Positions 7,192 to 13,785 of a DNA stretch of 21,821 bases are shown one piece after another. Numbering within the stretch: the stretch's first letter is position 1; each line of letters begins with the position of its first letter. The DNA comes from Armatimonadaceae bacterium (GTDB lineage Bacteria > Armatimonadota > Armatimonadia > Armatimonadales > Armatimonadaceae), in the NCBI GenBank assembly GCA_030446525.1, contig JAUJNC010000074.1, positions 1 through 21,821 of the forward strand, written 5' to 3'. The notes beneath the pieces were generated by a model. It did no database searches. It was not told the origin of the DNA and saw only the letters and a list, made by a program, of their open reading frames with translations. A program made the translations under genes and the position numbers.

Positions 7192-9437
7192 TGCGTTCCT
7201 GCGTCTCCCTTCCTGACCAGCCAGACCTCGCTGACCAGGCAGCTGTACCCGTCGCCGCGCACGTCGGGCGGCGTGGACCACTCGAGGGTCAGTGTGCCGT
7301 CCTGGAGGCTTCCCGCGGGTATGTCGAACTCCACGGGCTGGCCGGAGGAGAGGGGAGGCTGGAGGGGATGGAGTTCGCGGCCGCCGGCTTCGAGGCGGAT
7401 GTCGAGGGGGCGGCGCCGGCTGGCGTAGAGGACGCGCACCGCGTAGCGGGCGGCGGGGTCCAGGTTCGGGTAGGCGAGGCGCAGCGGCCCGTCGATCAGG
7501 TTCCCCCCCTGGGCCGTCATCCAGGAGGTGCGAGCCGGGCCGGGGTACTGCCAGGCGAAGCCGGCCCGGGCCGGCGGATGGGCGAGGTGCGGCGGCGGCG
7601 TCGGGCCGCCGAGGTCGTCGTAGAAGCCGCCGGGTCCGGGATCGCTCCAGCCGACGATCTCCTCGATGCCCCGGAGGCGCTCCCGCTCGCCGGGACGCTC
7701 CCGTATCTCGGCGAATCGGCCCTTTAGCCACGGCCGGTTGTTCAGCGGGGCGTCGATCGTGTCGAGGTTGGCCCCGCGGCGCACGGCGATCGCCTGGTAA
7801 CGGGGCACGCTGAGCTGCATGCGGATGCTCTGGAAGAGCGCTTCGGCCAGCTCGAAGACGCGGGCGCGCCAGTCGGTCGCGACGGGGTGCGTCACGGCCC
7901 GGTCGAGAACGCGCTCGGCCTCCGCGAGCGCGGCCAGGCTGCCCAGCCGCTCGGCATCGCGCAAGAGATGCAGGGCCTGCTCCTCCAGCGCCGTCTCATA
8001 AACGAGGCGGCCCCGGACATGGGCGTCGTAGTGGGCGCGATACAGGGCCTGTTGGAAGCGCCAGTTCCGCCGGTCCTGGGGCGCGGCCTCGCGCTCCATG
8101 GCCTGCAGCTGCCGCAAGGTGACGGGGACGCCCGTGTTGGTGAGCAGCGGCCCCTGCCAGTTGCGCTCGAGGGCGAGCAGCGCCTGGGCGAACGTGTCGC
8201 GGTAGCGGGGGCCGAGGAAGTACTGGCTGTACTCGCGCAGGATGTCGGTGACGTCGGCGTCGGGGTCCCAGCCCAGCGCGCTCCAGACGACCTTGTTCAC
8301 GTCGTCGTTGCAGCCTTCCGAATAGCACACGGACCCGTTCGTGTGGGGCTGCAGCGCGCGGAACAGGCCGGCCTGGTACGCCGGGCGCGGGTTGATCGGC
8401 TCGCGGCCCTGGGTCAGGGCGTAGGCGAGGTCCCAGTCGGGCACCGGGTACTGGCAGAACGTGGTGTGGGTGATGTCCGGGTAGTGGCGGATCGGGTAGC
8501 GCTCCGGGACCGCGGCGCGCAGGTCGGCCAGGGACATGTGCGTTTCGGGGCCGAAGACGACCCCGGCCAGCCAGGAAGGCTCCTGCCGGACGATGGCGAG
8601 GAATTCGTCCAGCCACGCCTTGCCGAAGCTCTGGGGGGACACCCACATCTGGGCGCCCCGGTGACGGCGGCGCAGCGACTCCGCCTGCTTCTCGAGCAGC
8701 GCCATCAGGTGCTTCGGGTGCGTGTGGCCGGGGTCGCCGCCCGGGACGAAGACCGCGTCGACGCGCGGGAGCTTCCGGAACACCTCGTCCCATTCTTCGA
8801 GCGCCGACGCCACGGTCCCGGGGTCGGCGTAGCCCCCGCCCATCGCCGGGTACCAGATCCAGACGTCCAGGCCGTAATCGGCGCAGATCTGCGACATGCC
8901 GGCCATGGTCTGCATCGGCGGCAGCGGGAAGTGCGGGCTGTCCCGGTCGTCGTCGGAGCGCGGCGGGATCAGCTCGATCGCGTTCGTGCCGAAAACGGCC
9001 AGGTCGCGGATGTACTGCTCCCACAGGACCAGCGTCCAGCCGTCGTAGGAGTTGGTTTTGGGGCGGTACCCCAGCTGGTGGCCGCGCAGCGGGTACCGGG
9101 GCGCGGTGGTGACGTCCAGATCGCCGGGGAGGGTCACGGCCCCCCGAGTCATGTGCAGGCTCCTGAGCAGGCGGCCGGTGCCGAACAGGACGCCGCGCCG
9201 GTCGTTGCCGGTCACGGCGACGGCGGTCCCCCGCGCCCGCACCTGATAGCCCTCCGCGGGCCCACGCCCGTCGCCCCGGACGGCGACGACCGGCCCCTTC
9301 GCTCCGCGTTCCGAGTCGACAACCGGCCAGAAGATCTGTGTGCGCTTCTCGACCTCCTCCACCAGGAGCGTGACGGCCTTGCTTTCCGGCCCGGAAAGCG
9401 TCGGGGGGGCTACCACCACGGCATCGCTCAGATCCAC
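7188..9437 (-). CDS. Putative cytoplasmic glycoside hydrolase (GH20/alpha-glucuronidase-like architecture)
   Basis: An intact protein of about 749 residues and first gene of the operon. The first ~130 residues resemble the non-catalytic N-domain of GH20 and GH67 enzymes (AVTLLVEEVEKRT, GVLFGTGRLLRSL, YPLRGHQLGYRP). A TIM barrel follows (NAIELIPP, DVWIWYPAMGGGY, VDAVFVPGGDPGHTHPKH, YPDITHTTFCQYPVPDWD, NGSVCYSEGCNDDVNK), then a helical region and a C-terminal beta domain (GGFYDDLG, LDPAARYAVRVLYASRR). There is no signal peptide, so it acts on an imported oligosaccharide or glycoside. Catalytic residues cannot be assigned with confidence; an acidic residue in SEGCNDD or the GDP segment is possible. 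The frame also allows a TTG at 9455, but that lies inside the operator about ten bases from the predicted transcript start. GTG at 9437 with GAGG eight bases upstream is preferred. Confidence 0.72.
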   Translation of the reverse strand: MDLSDAVVVAPPTLSGPESKAVTLLVEEVEKRTQIFWPVVDSERGAKGPVVAVRGDGRGPAEGYQVRARGTAVAVTGNDRRGVLFGTGRLLRSLHMTRGAVTLPGDLDVTTAPRYPLRGHQLGYRPKTNSYDGWTLVLWEQYIRDLAVFGTNAIELIPPRSDDDRDSPHFPLPPMQTMAGMSQICADYGLDVWIWYPAMGGGYADPGTVASALEEWDEVFRKLPRVDAVFVPGGDPGHTHPKHLMALLEKQAESLRRRHRGAQMWVSPQSFGKAWLDEFLAIVRQEPSWLAGVVFGPETHMSLADLRAAVPERYPIRHYPDITHTTFCQYPVPDWDLAYALTQGREPINPRPAYQAGLFRALQPHTNGSVCYSEGCNDDVNKVVWSALGWDPDADVTDILREYSQYFLGPRYRDTFAQALLALERNWQGPLLTNTGVPVTLRQLQAMEREAAPQDRRNWRFQQALYRAHYDAHVRGRLVYETALEEQALHLLRDAERLGSLAALAEAERVLDRAVTHPVATDWRARVFELAEALFQSIRMQLSVPRYQAIAVRRGANLDTIDAPLNNRPWLKGRFAEIRERPGERERLRGIEEIVGWSDPGPGGFYDDLGGPTPPPHLAHPPARAGFAWQYPGPARTSWMTAQGGNLIDGPLRLAYPNLDPAARYAVRVLYASRRRPLDIRLEAGGRELHPLQPPLSSGQPVEFDIPAGSLQDGTLTLEWSTPPDVRGDGYSCLVSEVWLVRKGDAGTQ

Positions 9438-9450
9438 AAGCCAAACCTCG

Positions 9451-9464
9451 TCCAACCGGTTGGA
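9451..9464. promoter_or_regulatory. Perfect 14-bp palindrome, probable LacI-family operator
   Basis: TCCAACCGGTTGGA is fully symmetric around a central CG pair. It begins at about the predicted transcription start of the sugar-acid operon. The AACCGGTT core is the kind of site bound by LacI-family sugar repressors, and this position would block transcription initiation. No repressor gene is present in the window. Confidence 0.65.
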
Positions 9465-9470
9465 TTCGTT

Positions 9471-9499
9471 ATTGTAGCATCGCCCCCGAAAGCTGTCAA
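9471..9499 (-). promoter_or_regulatory. Sigma-70 promoter of the sugar-acid operon
   Basis: On the minus strand TTGACA (9494-9499) and TACAAT (9471-9476) are separated by exactly 17 bases, close to the ideal sigma-70 promoter. Transcription should begin near 9464, at the palindromic operator, and run through five genes to about 2479. Confidence 0.85.
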
Positions 9500-9604
9500 G
9501 CCGGGCGCCCGCCCGGGCGGCGTCGGGCCGAGCCCGGCCGGTAGGAGGAGGCGCCCGTGACGCAGAATAAAAGCGCCGTCACACGTCAGGAACGGAGGTT
9601 CGCT

Positions 9605-10101
9605 GTGCCCGATCTGCTGGTCCCGCTGTACAGGCTCCCCCCGGCGCAGCCGCGCATCGACGCGCTGCGCGCGGCGGGGGTCGTGATCCGCCGCGCCTAC
9701 CCTTTTGACCTGTCGCGCGCCCGGCGCTTCATCACGCGCCACTTCTCCGAAGGCTGGGCCGACGAGGCCGAGGCGGCCTTCGCCCGCCTGCCCATCACCT
9801 GCTACCTGGCGGTCTGCGAGAAGCGGGTGATCGGCTTCGCCTGTGTGGAGGCGACGGCGCGCGGCTTCTTCGGCCCCACGGGGGTCGACCCGGCGTTCCG
9901 GGGCCGGGGCGTGGGCGCGGCTCTGCTCGTGGCCGCCCTGCACGGCCCTGCGCGAGGGGCTGCGCCTACGGCGTCATCGGGGGCGCGGGGCCGGTGGATT
10001 TTTACGCCAAAACGGTCGGGGCGATCCCCATACCCGATTCCGCGCCGGGCATCTACGTGGACCTGCTCGGGCCAGAGGGGGAGGGGACAGGATCAAGTTG
10101 A
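9605..10101 (+). CDS. GNAT-family N-acetyltransferase, two frameshifts
   Basis: A GNAT acetyltransferase of about 164 residues. The acetyl-CoA-binding motif is GFFGPTGVDPAFRGRGVGAALLVAALH. The frame breaks after that at about 9945 (CACGGCCC, one G too many) and again at about 9958 (GAGGGG, one G too many). Removing both gives ALREGCAYGVIGGAG, then VDFYAKTVGAIPIPDS and GIYVDLL, the normal C-terminus of this family. The stop TGA lies inside the hairpin at 10084-10110. GTG at 9605 with GGAGGT upstream is chosen because PDLLVxLYxLP is the usual N-terminus; an upstream GTG at 9557 with GGAGGAGG is an alternative that adds 16 residues. The acceptor substrate is unknown. It converges with the Mrp-like gene. 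Confidence 0.75.
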
Positions 10102-10110
10102 TCCTGTCCC
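10084..10110. terminator. Perfect 12-bp hairpin between convergent genes (bidirectional terminator or REP-like palindrome)
   Basis: Arms GGGACAGGATCA and TGATCCTGTCCC enclose a 3-base loop (AGT) and are followed by GTTTTA on the + strand. It lies at the meeting point of the acetyltransferase and the Mrp-like gene, so it can end transcription from the left. The sequence also resembles REP-type palindromes spread by RAYT transposases; only one copy occurs here. Confidence 0.7.
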
Positions 10111-10113
10111 GTT

Positions 10114-11219
10114 TTATCCTCCGGCTGTGGGGCAGGGAGGCGGGGCGGCGCGCTCCTGGATGGAGATGCGGGCGGCCAGGCGCTTGGCGACCTCGCGGAA
10201 GATCTCGGCCTGCGGCGACTCCGGCTGCGCGATCAGGACGGGCTCGCCCGCGTCGCCGCCTCCGGGTGGGTATGTCCAGGGGGATCTCGCCCAGGAACGG
10301 CACCCGCAGCGCCTCGGCCGCCTCCTGCCCGCCGCCGTGGCCGAAGATGTGGTAGGACGTGCCGGTGTCCGGGGCGGTGAAGTAGCTCATGTTCTCGACG
10401 ATCCCCAGGATCGGCACGTCCAGCTTCTGGAACATGCGCACGGCCTTGACGGCGATGCTCGCCGCCACGTCCTGCGGGGTCATCACGACGAGCGCCCCGG
10501 TGAGCGGGATCGACTGCGCCAGCGTCATCGAGACGTCGCCGGTCCCGGGCGGCAGGTCGACCAGCAGGTAGTCCAGGTCGCCCCAGTCGACGTCGCGCAG
10601 GAACTGGGTCACGAACTTGCCGAGCATCGGCCCGCGCATGATGACCGGCTGCCCCGGCTCCACGAAGAAGCCGACGCTGATGCAGGAAACGCCGTAGCGC
10701 TCCGGGGGCGCCATCCGCGCCTGGACCTCGCCGCCGGGCAGCCGGACGCTGGTCTGCCGCGGCTGCTCGTCCTGCAGACCGAGCAGGATCGGGACCGTGG
10801 GGCCGTAGATGTCGGCGTCCATCAGGCCGACCTTCGCCCCGGTCTCGGCCAGCGCCACCGCCAGGTTCAGCCACCGTGGACTTCCCGACCCCGCCCTTGC
10901 CGGAGCCCACGGCGATCACGTGCTTGACGCCGGGCGCGAGCAGGTCGCCGCCGGGCCTGCGCCCCAGGACGTTGGCGGTCATCTCGACGCGGACGCTCTG
11001 GACGCCCGGGATCCGCCCGACCGCCTCCTTGCAGTCGGCCTCGATCTTGGCCTTCAGGGGACAGGCGGGCGTGGTGAGCTCTACCACGAAAGCAACGCTG
11101 CCCTCGCAGATCCTGACGTTCTTGACCATGCCCAGGGTCACCAGGTCCCTGTGGAGGTCCGGGTCCTGCACGCCGCGGAGGGCATCCAGCACGTTCTCTT
11201 CTGTAATCCCTGTGTTCAT
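10114..11219 (-). CDS. Mrp/NBP35-family P-loop ATPase (iron-sulfur carrier type), frameshifted
   Basis: A cytoplasmic protein of about 368 residues. An N-terminal MIP18/DUF59 domain (residues 1-80, LRGVQDPDLHRDLVTLGMVK) precedes a deviant Walker A motif GKGGVGKST at 107-115. The frame breaks just after it near 10872: one extra base splits STVA from NLAVALAETGAK. It continues with MDADIYGPTVPILLG, LLVDLPPGTGD, VTPQDVAA and ENMSYF. It breaks again near 10262, where two G seem to be missing in ACCCGGAGG, then resumes GGDAGEPVLIAQPESPQAEI to a TAA at 10114. The family carries or assembles Fe-S clusters. The CxxC usually found after ENMSYF is absent here (TAPDTGTSYHIFG), as in a subset of bacterial members, so cluster handling may differ. 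Confidence 0.85.
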
Positions 11220-11245
11220 TGTGTTATGAAATCTTGCTCCATTCC

Positions 11246-11274
11246 ATCGTACCTCGTCGCCGGGGGCTTGTCAA
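11246..11274 (-). promoter_or_regulatory. Sigma-70 promoter of the Mrp-family gene
   Basis: The minus strand has TTGACA (11269-11274), a 17-base spacer and TACGAT (11246-11251). The predicted start near 11239 leaves a short leader of about 20 bases to the ATG, with no good ribosome site at normal distance. Confidence 0.75.
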
Positions 11275-11388
11275 CGCGCCGGGCCGGCGCCCCGCGGCCG
11301 GGAGGGGACCCGTTTGCGCCGATTTGGCGGTGGGTACAAGGGGTAAAGATTAGCTGCTACGGGGTCGGCGATGCGGGCATACTCTATC

Positions 11389-11840
11389 ATGGGCGGCACC
11401 AGGAATTCTCAGTCAGCACACAGGGGATGGCAGCGGAGGCTCGAGGTGCCCGCGCAGCCGCGGAGCGCGCCGCAGGTCCGCGCTTTCGTCGGGAACAGGC
11501 GGCCGCGGCCGGCTTCGGGCCCGATGAGGTGGCCGAGATCGAGGTGGCCGCCGGCGAGGCCGTGACGAACGCCATCCTGTACGGCCACCACGCGCACGCC
11601 CCGAGCGAGAAGATCGCCGTCGTGGTGGGGGTGGCCGGCGCCACGCTTTTCGTCGAGGTGCGCGATTCCGGGCCCGGCTTCGACCCGCAACGTGTCCGCC
11701 CGACCGTCGCCGGCGACGTGGACGCCCTGGGCGGGCGCGGGCTCCCCCTGATGCAGGCCTTGATGGATCACGTCGACCTCCACTTCGATGGCACCGGCAT
11801 GCGCGTCCGCCTGGAGCGCTCCCTGCCCCGGGCCTGCTGA
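11389..11840 (+). CDS. RsbW/SpoIIAB-like anti-sigma factor kinase (HATPase domain), one frameshift
   Basis: A protein of about 150 residues with a GHKL ATPase fold of the anti-sigma-factor serine kinase family. Visible motifs are the N box (EIEVAAGEAVTNAILYGHHAH), the G1 box (VEVRDSGPGFDP) and the G2 box (DALGGRGLPLMQALMD). The first part (RRLEVPAQPRSAPQVRAFVG) is in another frame. One missing G near 11494 (GTCGGGAACAG) separates it from QAAAAGFGPDEVAE. The start is uncertain; ATG at 11389 or 11371 fit the frame, neither with a strong ribosome site. Such proteins bind a sigma factor and phosphorylate an anti-anti-sigma protein. No sigma or STAS partner lies next to it. Confidence 0.78.
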
Positions 11841-11891
11841 AGCGCCCTGCCCACCGCGCGGCACGGTTGTTGCTTGGTTATGGAACGGGAT

Positions 11892-11920
11892 TTGACACGC
11901 GCCAAGTTCCGGGCTATAAT
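11892..11920 (+). promoter_or_regulatory. Consensus sigma-70 promoter of the SLBB export gene
   Basis: TTGACA (11892-11897) and TATAAT (11915-11920) are separated by exactly 17 bases, so both hexamers match consensus fully. The start near 11927 leaves a leader of about 44 bases that begins with a small hairpin. Confidence 0.9.
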
Positions 11921-11927
11921 GGCAGTG

Positions 11928-11942
11928 CTTTGCTGGGCAAAG
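11928..11942 (+). promoter_or_regulatory. Small hairpin at the 5' end of the SLBB transcript
   Basis: CTTTGC and GCAAAG flank a TGG loop right at the predicted transcript start. A 5'-terminal stem like this may stabilise the mRNA. It is too short to call a riboswitch. Confidence 0.4.
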
Positions 11943-11970
11943 TAAAGCCGTGTTTCGAAAGGAGTTCCCG

Positions 11971-13239
11971 ATGCCTCAAAACCTGCGCCCGACCAGCGCC
12001 CTCGCGCTGGCGGCTTTGTTTCCCCTTACCGCTCTTCCCGTGCTGGGGCAGGCGAACCCGCCCTCGATGCCGCCGGCGAACCCGCCGTTGATGGCGCCGG
12101 TAAACCCGCCCGCGCCGAGCGCCCCCGCCAATGCGCCCGGCGCGAACCCGATGGCCGTTCCCTCCGCCATCGAACCGCTCACCGGCCCGATCCGCGTGGG
12201 GGACACCGTTTCGGTCCTGGTGGTCGGCGATCCGACGCTTTCCGGACAGACGGCGGTGGACACCGACGGCACCATCACCCTGCCGCTGGCGGGACAGATA
12301 AAGCTCCAGGGCTTGATGCCGTCGAAGGCGTCCCAGACGGTGGCACGGGTCCTCGTGGACAAGAAGCTGCTCCGCCGCCCGCAGGTGACGGTGGTGATCA
12401 CGGCGCGGCCCGTGCGCACGGTGCTTGTCTCCGGCGCGCTGCAAAGGCAGGACCGCCAGCTTATCAAGGAAGGCGCGCGCCTCAATGAGGTCCTGGAACC
12501 CGCGGGCATCCTGCAGACCTCGGACCTGAGCAGGGTGGAGATCACGCGCGGGGACAAGAAGATCGTGGTCAACTACCTCGCGTACCGGACGGGCGGGGGA
12601 ACCAGCCCGGCCGTGAACCCCGTGCTCCAGGACGGCGACCGGATCTTCGTCTACGGGGCCATCTCGCCCGCCGGCGTCGCCGGGGTGTTCGGCGAGGTGA
12701 AGACGCCCCAGCAGGTCGCCCTGAACGCGGGCCTGACCGTCGGCCAGGCGCTCCAGCAGACCGGCGGCGTGAGCGACGCGGCGGACCGCGACAACATCGT
12801 CATCGAGCGCAACGGCGCCCGCATCCCCGTCCCCTACGAGGACATCGTGCGGGGGCAGACCAGCAAAGACATAGTGCTCCGGGACAAGGACGTCATCACC
12901 GTCCCCCGCCGGGAAAAGCCGAAAGCCTTCAACGTGACGGGCGCGGTGAATAAACCGGACCTGTACCCCCTGCTGGCGAAGACCAACCTGCGGGAGGCCA
13001 TCGCCCGTGCCAACGGCATACAGGACGGCGCGCGGGAGAACGAGGTCGAACTGCGGCGGACCCTGCCCAACGGCAGCGTGCAGACGGCCAGATACGACCT
13101 GAAGAAATCGCAGGACGCCTCGGTCGAGGTCCAGCCCAACGACGAGATCTTCGTTCCGTTCCGGAGGAACCGCCAGGGCCTCGACCTGGGCACGATCATC
13201 GGGGCGGCGAGCGGCCTGTGGTTCCTGTTCCGCCGCTAA
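11971..13239 (+). CDS. Polysaccharide export protein with Poly_export and SLBB domains
   Basis: A 422-residue exported protein of the Wza-like polysaccharide export family. A signal peptide (residues 1-27, ALALAALFPLTALPVLGQA) is cut probably after GQA. A Pro/Asn-rich linker with repeated NPP units follows (NPPSMPPANPPLMAPVNPP). The Poly_export domain starts at IRVGDTVSVLVVGDPTLSGQTAVDTDG in two parts (RVGDTVSVLVVGDP, VDTDGTITLPLAGQI). SLBB beta-grasp domains follow (VLVSGALQRQ, GVFGEVKTPQQVALN, NVTGAVNKPDLYPL). It ends with a short hydrophobic segment and basic tail (GTIIGAASGLWFLFRR), unlike Wza's C-terminal helix. There is no lipobox cysteine. Start ATG has AAGGAG seven bases upstream; a GTG at 11950 is rejected. 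No glycosyltransferase or Wzc-like gene is adjacent, so it is an isolated single-gene unit. Confidence 0.87.
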   Translation: MPQNLRPTSALALAALFPLTALPVLGQANPPSMPPANPPLMAPVNPPAPSAPANAPGANPMAVPSAIEPLTGPIRVGDTVSVLVVGDPTLSGQTAVDTDGTITLPLAGQIKLQGLMPSKASQTVARVLVDKKLLRRPQVTVVITARPVRTVLVSGALQRQDRQLIKEGARLNEVLEPAGILQTSDLSRVEITRGDKKIVVNYLAYRTGGGTSPAVNPVLQDGDRIFVYGAISPAGVAGVFGEVKTPQQVALNAGLTVGQALQQTGGVSDAADRDNIVIERNGARIPVPYEDIVRGQTSKDIVLRDKDVITVPRREKPKAFNVTGAVNKPDLYPLLAKTNLREAIARANGIQDGARENEVELRRTLPNGSVQTARYDLKKSQDASVEVQPNDEIFVPFRRNRQGLDLGTIIGAASGLWFLFRR

Positions 13240-13269
13240 GGGGAGATCTTCCCGCCGCTCCTTAAGATC

Positions 13270-13298
13270 GGAGCCGTCCCGAACTTCGGGACGGCTCC
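13270..13298 (+). terminator. Intrinsic terminator after the SLBB gene
   Basis: A perfect 13-bp stem (GGAGCCGTCCCGA / TCGGGACGGCTCC) has a 3-base loop and is followed by a pyrimidine-rich stretch (GCTTCCTT). It begins 30 bases after the SLBB stop and separates that gene from the atpC promoter. Confidence 0.85.
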
Positions 13299-13320
13299 GC
13301 TTCCTTCCGGGGCGCTTTTC

Positions 13321-13329
13321 TGGTACAAT
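13321..13329 (+). promoter_or_regulatory. Extended -10 promoter for atpC and following genes
   Basis: TGGTACAAT is a TGn-extended -10; the region 17 bases upstream (TTCCTT) is a poor -35. It lies just after the terminator and about 40 bases ahead of the atpC start, so the housekeeping run probably begins here. Confidence 0.6.
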
Positions 13330-13371
13330 AGCAGCGATATACCCGAAGAACAACGAGCGAGGTTTCTTTCC

Positions 13372-13785
13372 GTGGCCGCTACCTTTCCCCTGGACATCGT
13401 GACACCGGAGCGCACGGTGCTCTCCGACGAGGTCTCCTCCCTGCAAGTCCCCGCCGCCGACGGGGCCCTGGGCATCCTTGCCGGGCATGCGCCTCTGCTG
13501 GCCGAACTGGGCGTCGGGGCGTGCGTCGTGCGCCTGCCCGGCGGCGCCCAGGAGGACCTGGCGATCGCGGGCGGGTTCGTGGAGGTGTCGCGGGATCGGG
13601 TCACGGTCCTCGCCGACACCGCCGAGTTCGCGGGCGAGATCGACGCCACGAGCGCCGAGGAGTCCCTGGCCAGCGCCCGCGAACTGCTGGCCCGACTGGA
13701 CGGCTCGGCGGACCGGGAAAGCGCCAGCGCCGCCGTGCGCCGCGCCCAGAACCGTTTGCGCATCGCGCGCGGGGGAGGGGAGTAG
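13372..13785 (+). CDS. atpC: ATP synthase F1 epsilon subunit
   Basis: A 137-residue epsilon subunit of F-type ATP synthase, part of the central stalk and a regulator of ATP hydrolysis. The N-terminal beta sandwich is clear (FPLDIVTPERTVLSDEVSSLQVPAADGALGILAGHAPLL, seen as LDIVTPERTV and DGALGILAGHAPLLAELGVG, then IAGGFVEVSRDRVTVLADTAE). The two-helix C-terminal domain follows (SARELLARLDGS, AAVRRAQNRLRIA). Length is normal. It starts with GTG, with GAGG nine bases upstream. It has its own promoter and a terminator before it, and no atpD lies upstream, so it is separated from the rest of the atp operon. The next gene overlaps its stop codon. Confidence 0.93.
   Translation: MAATFPLDIVTPERTVLSDEVSSLQVPAADGALGILAGHAPLLAELGVGACVVRLPGGAQEDLAIAGGFVEVSRDRVTVLADTAEFAGEIDATSAEESLASARELLARLDGSADRESASAAVRRAQNRLRIARGGGE

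Noticed and set aside
9438..9455. TTG at 9455 as start of the glycoside hydrolase
   Set aside because: It lies within the operator about ten bases from the predicted transcript start and has no ribosome site; GTG at 9437 has GAGG.
7887..9560. Long + strand frame of 557 codons opposite the glycoside hydrolase
   Set aside because: It is antisense to an intact protein with clear domain structure and shows no family motif.
11928..11970. c-di-GMP riboswitch in the SLBB leader (GCAAAG motif)
   Set aside because: Only a 6-bp hairpin is present; the second helix and conserved core are missing and the leader is too short.
11914..13488. Minus-strand frame of 524 codons opposite the SLBB gene
   Set aside because: A shadow of the SLBB gene, which has a consensus promoter, ribosome site, signal peptide and terminator.
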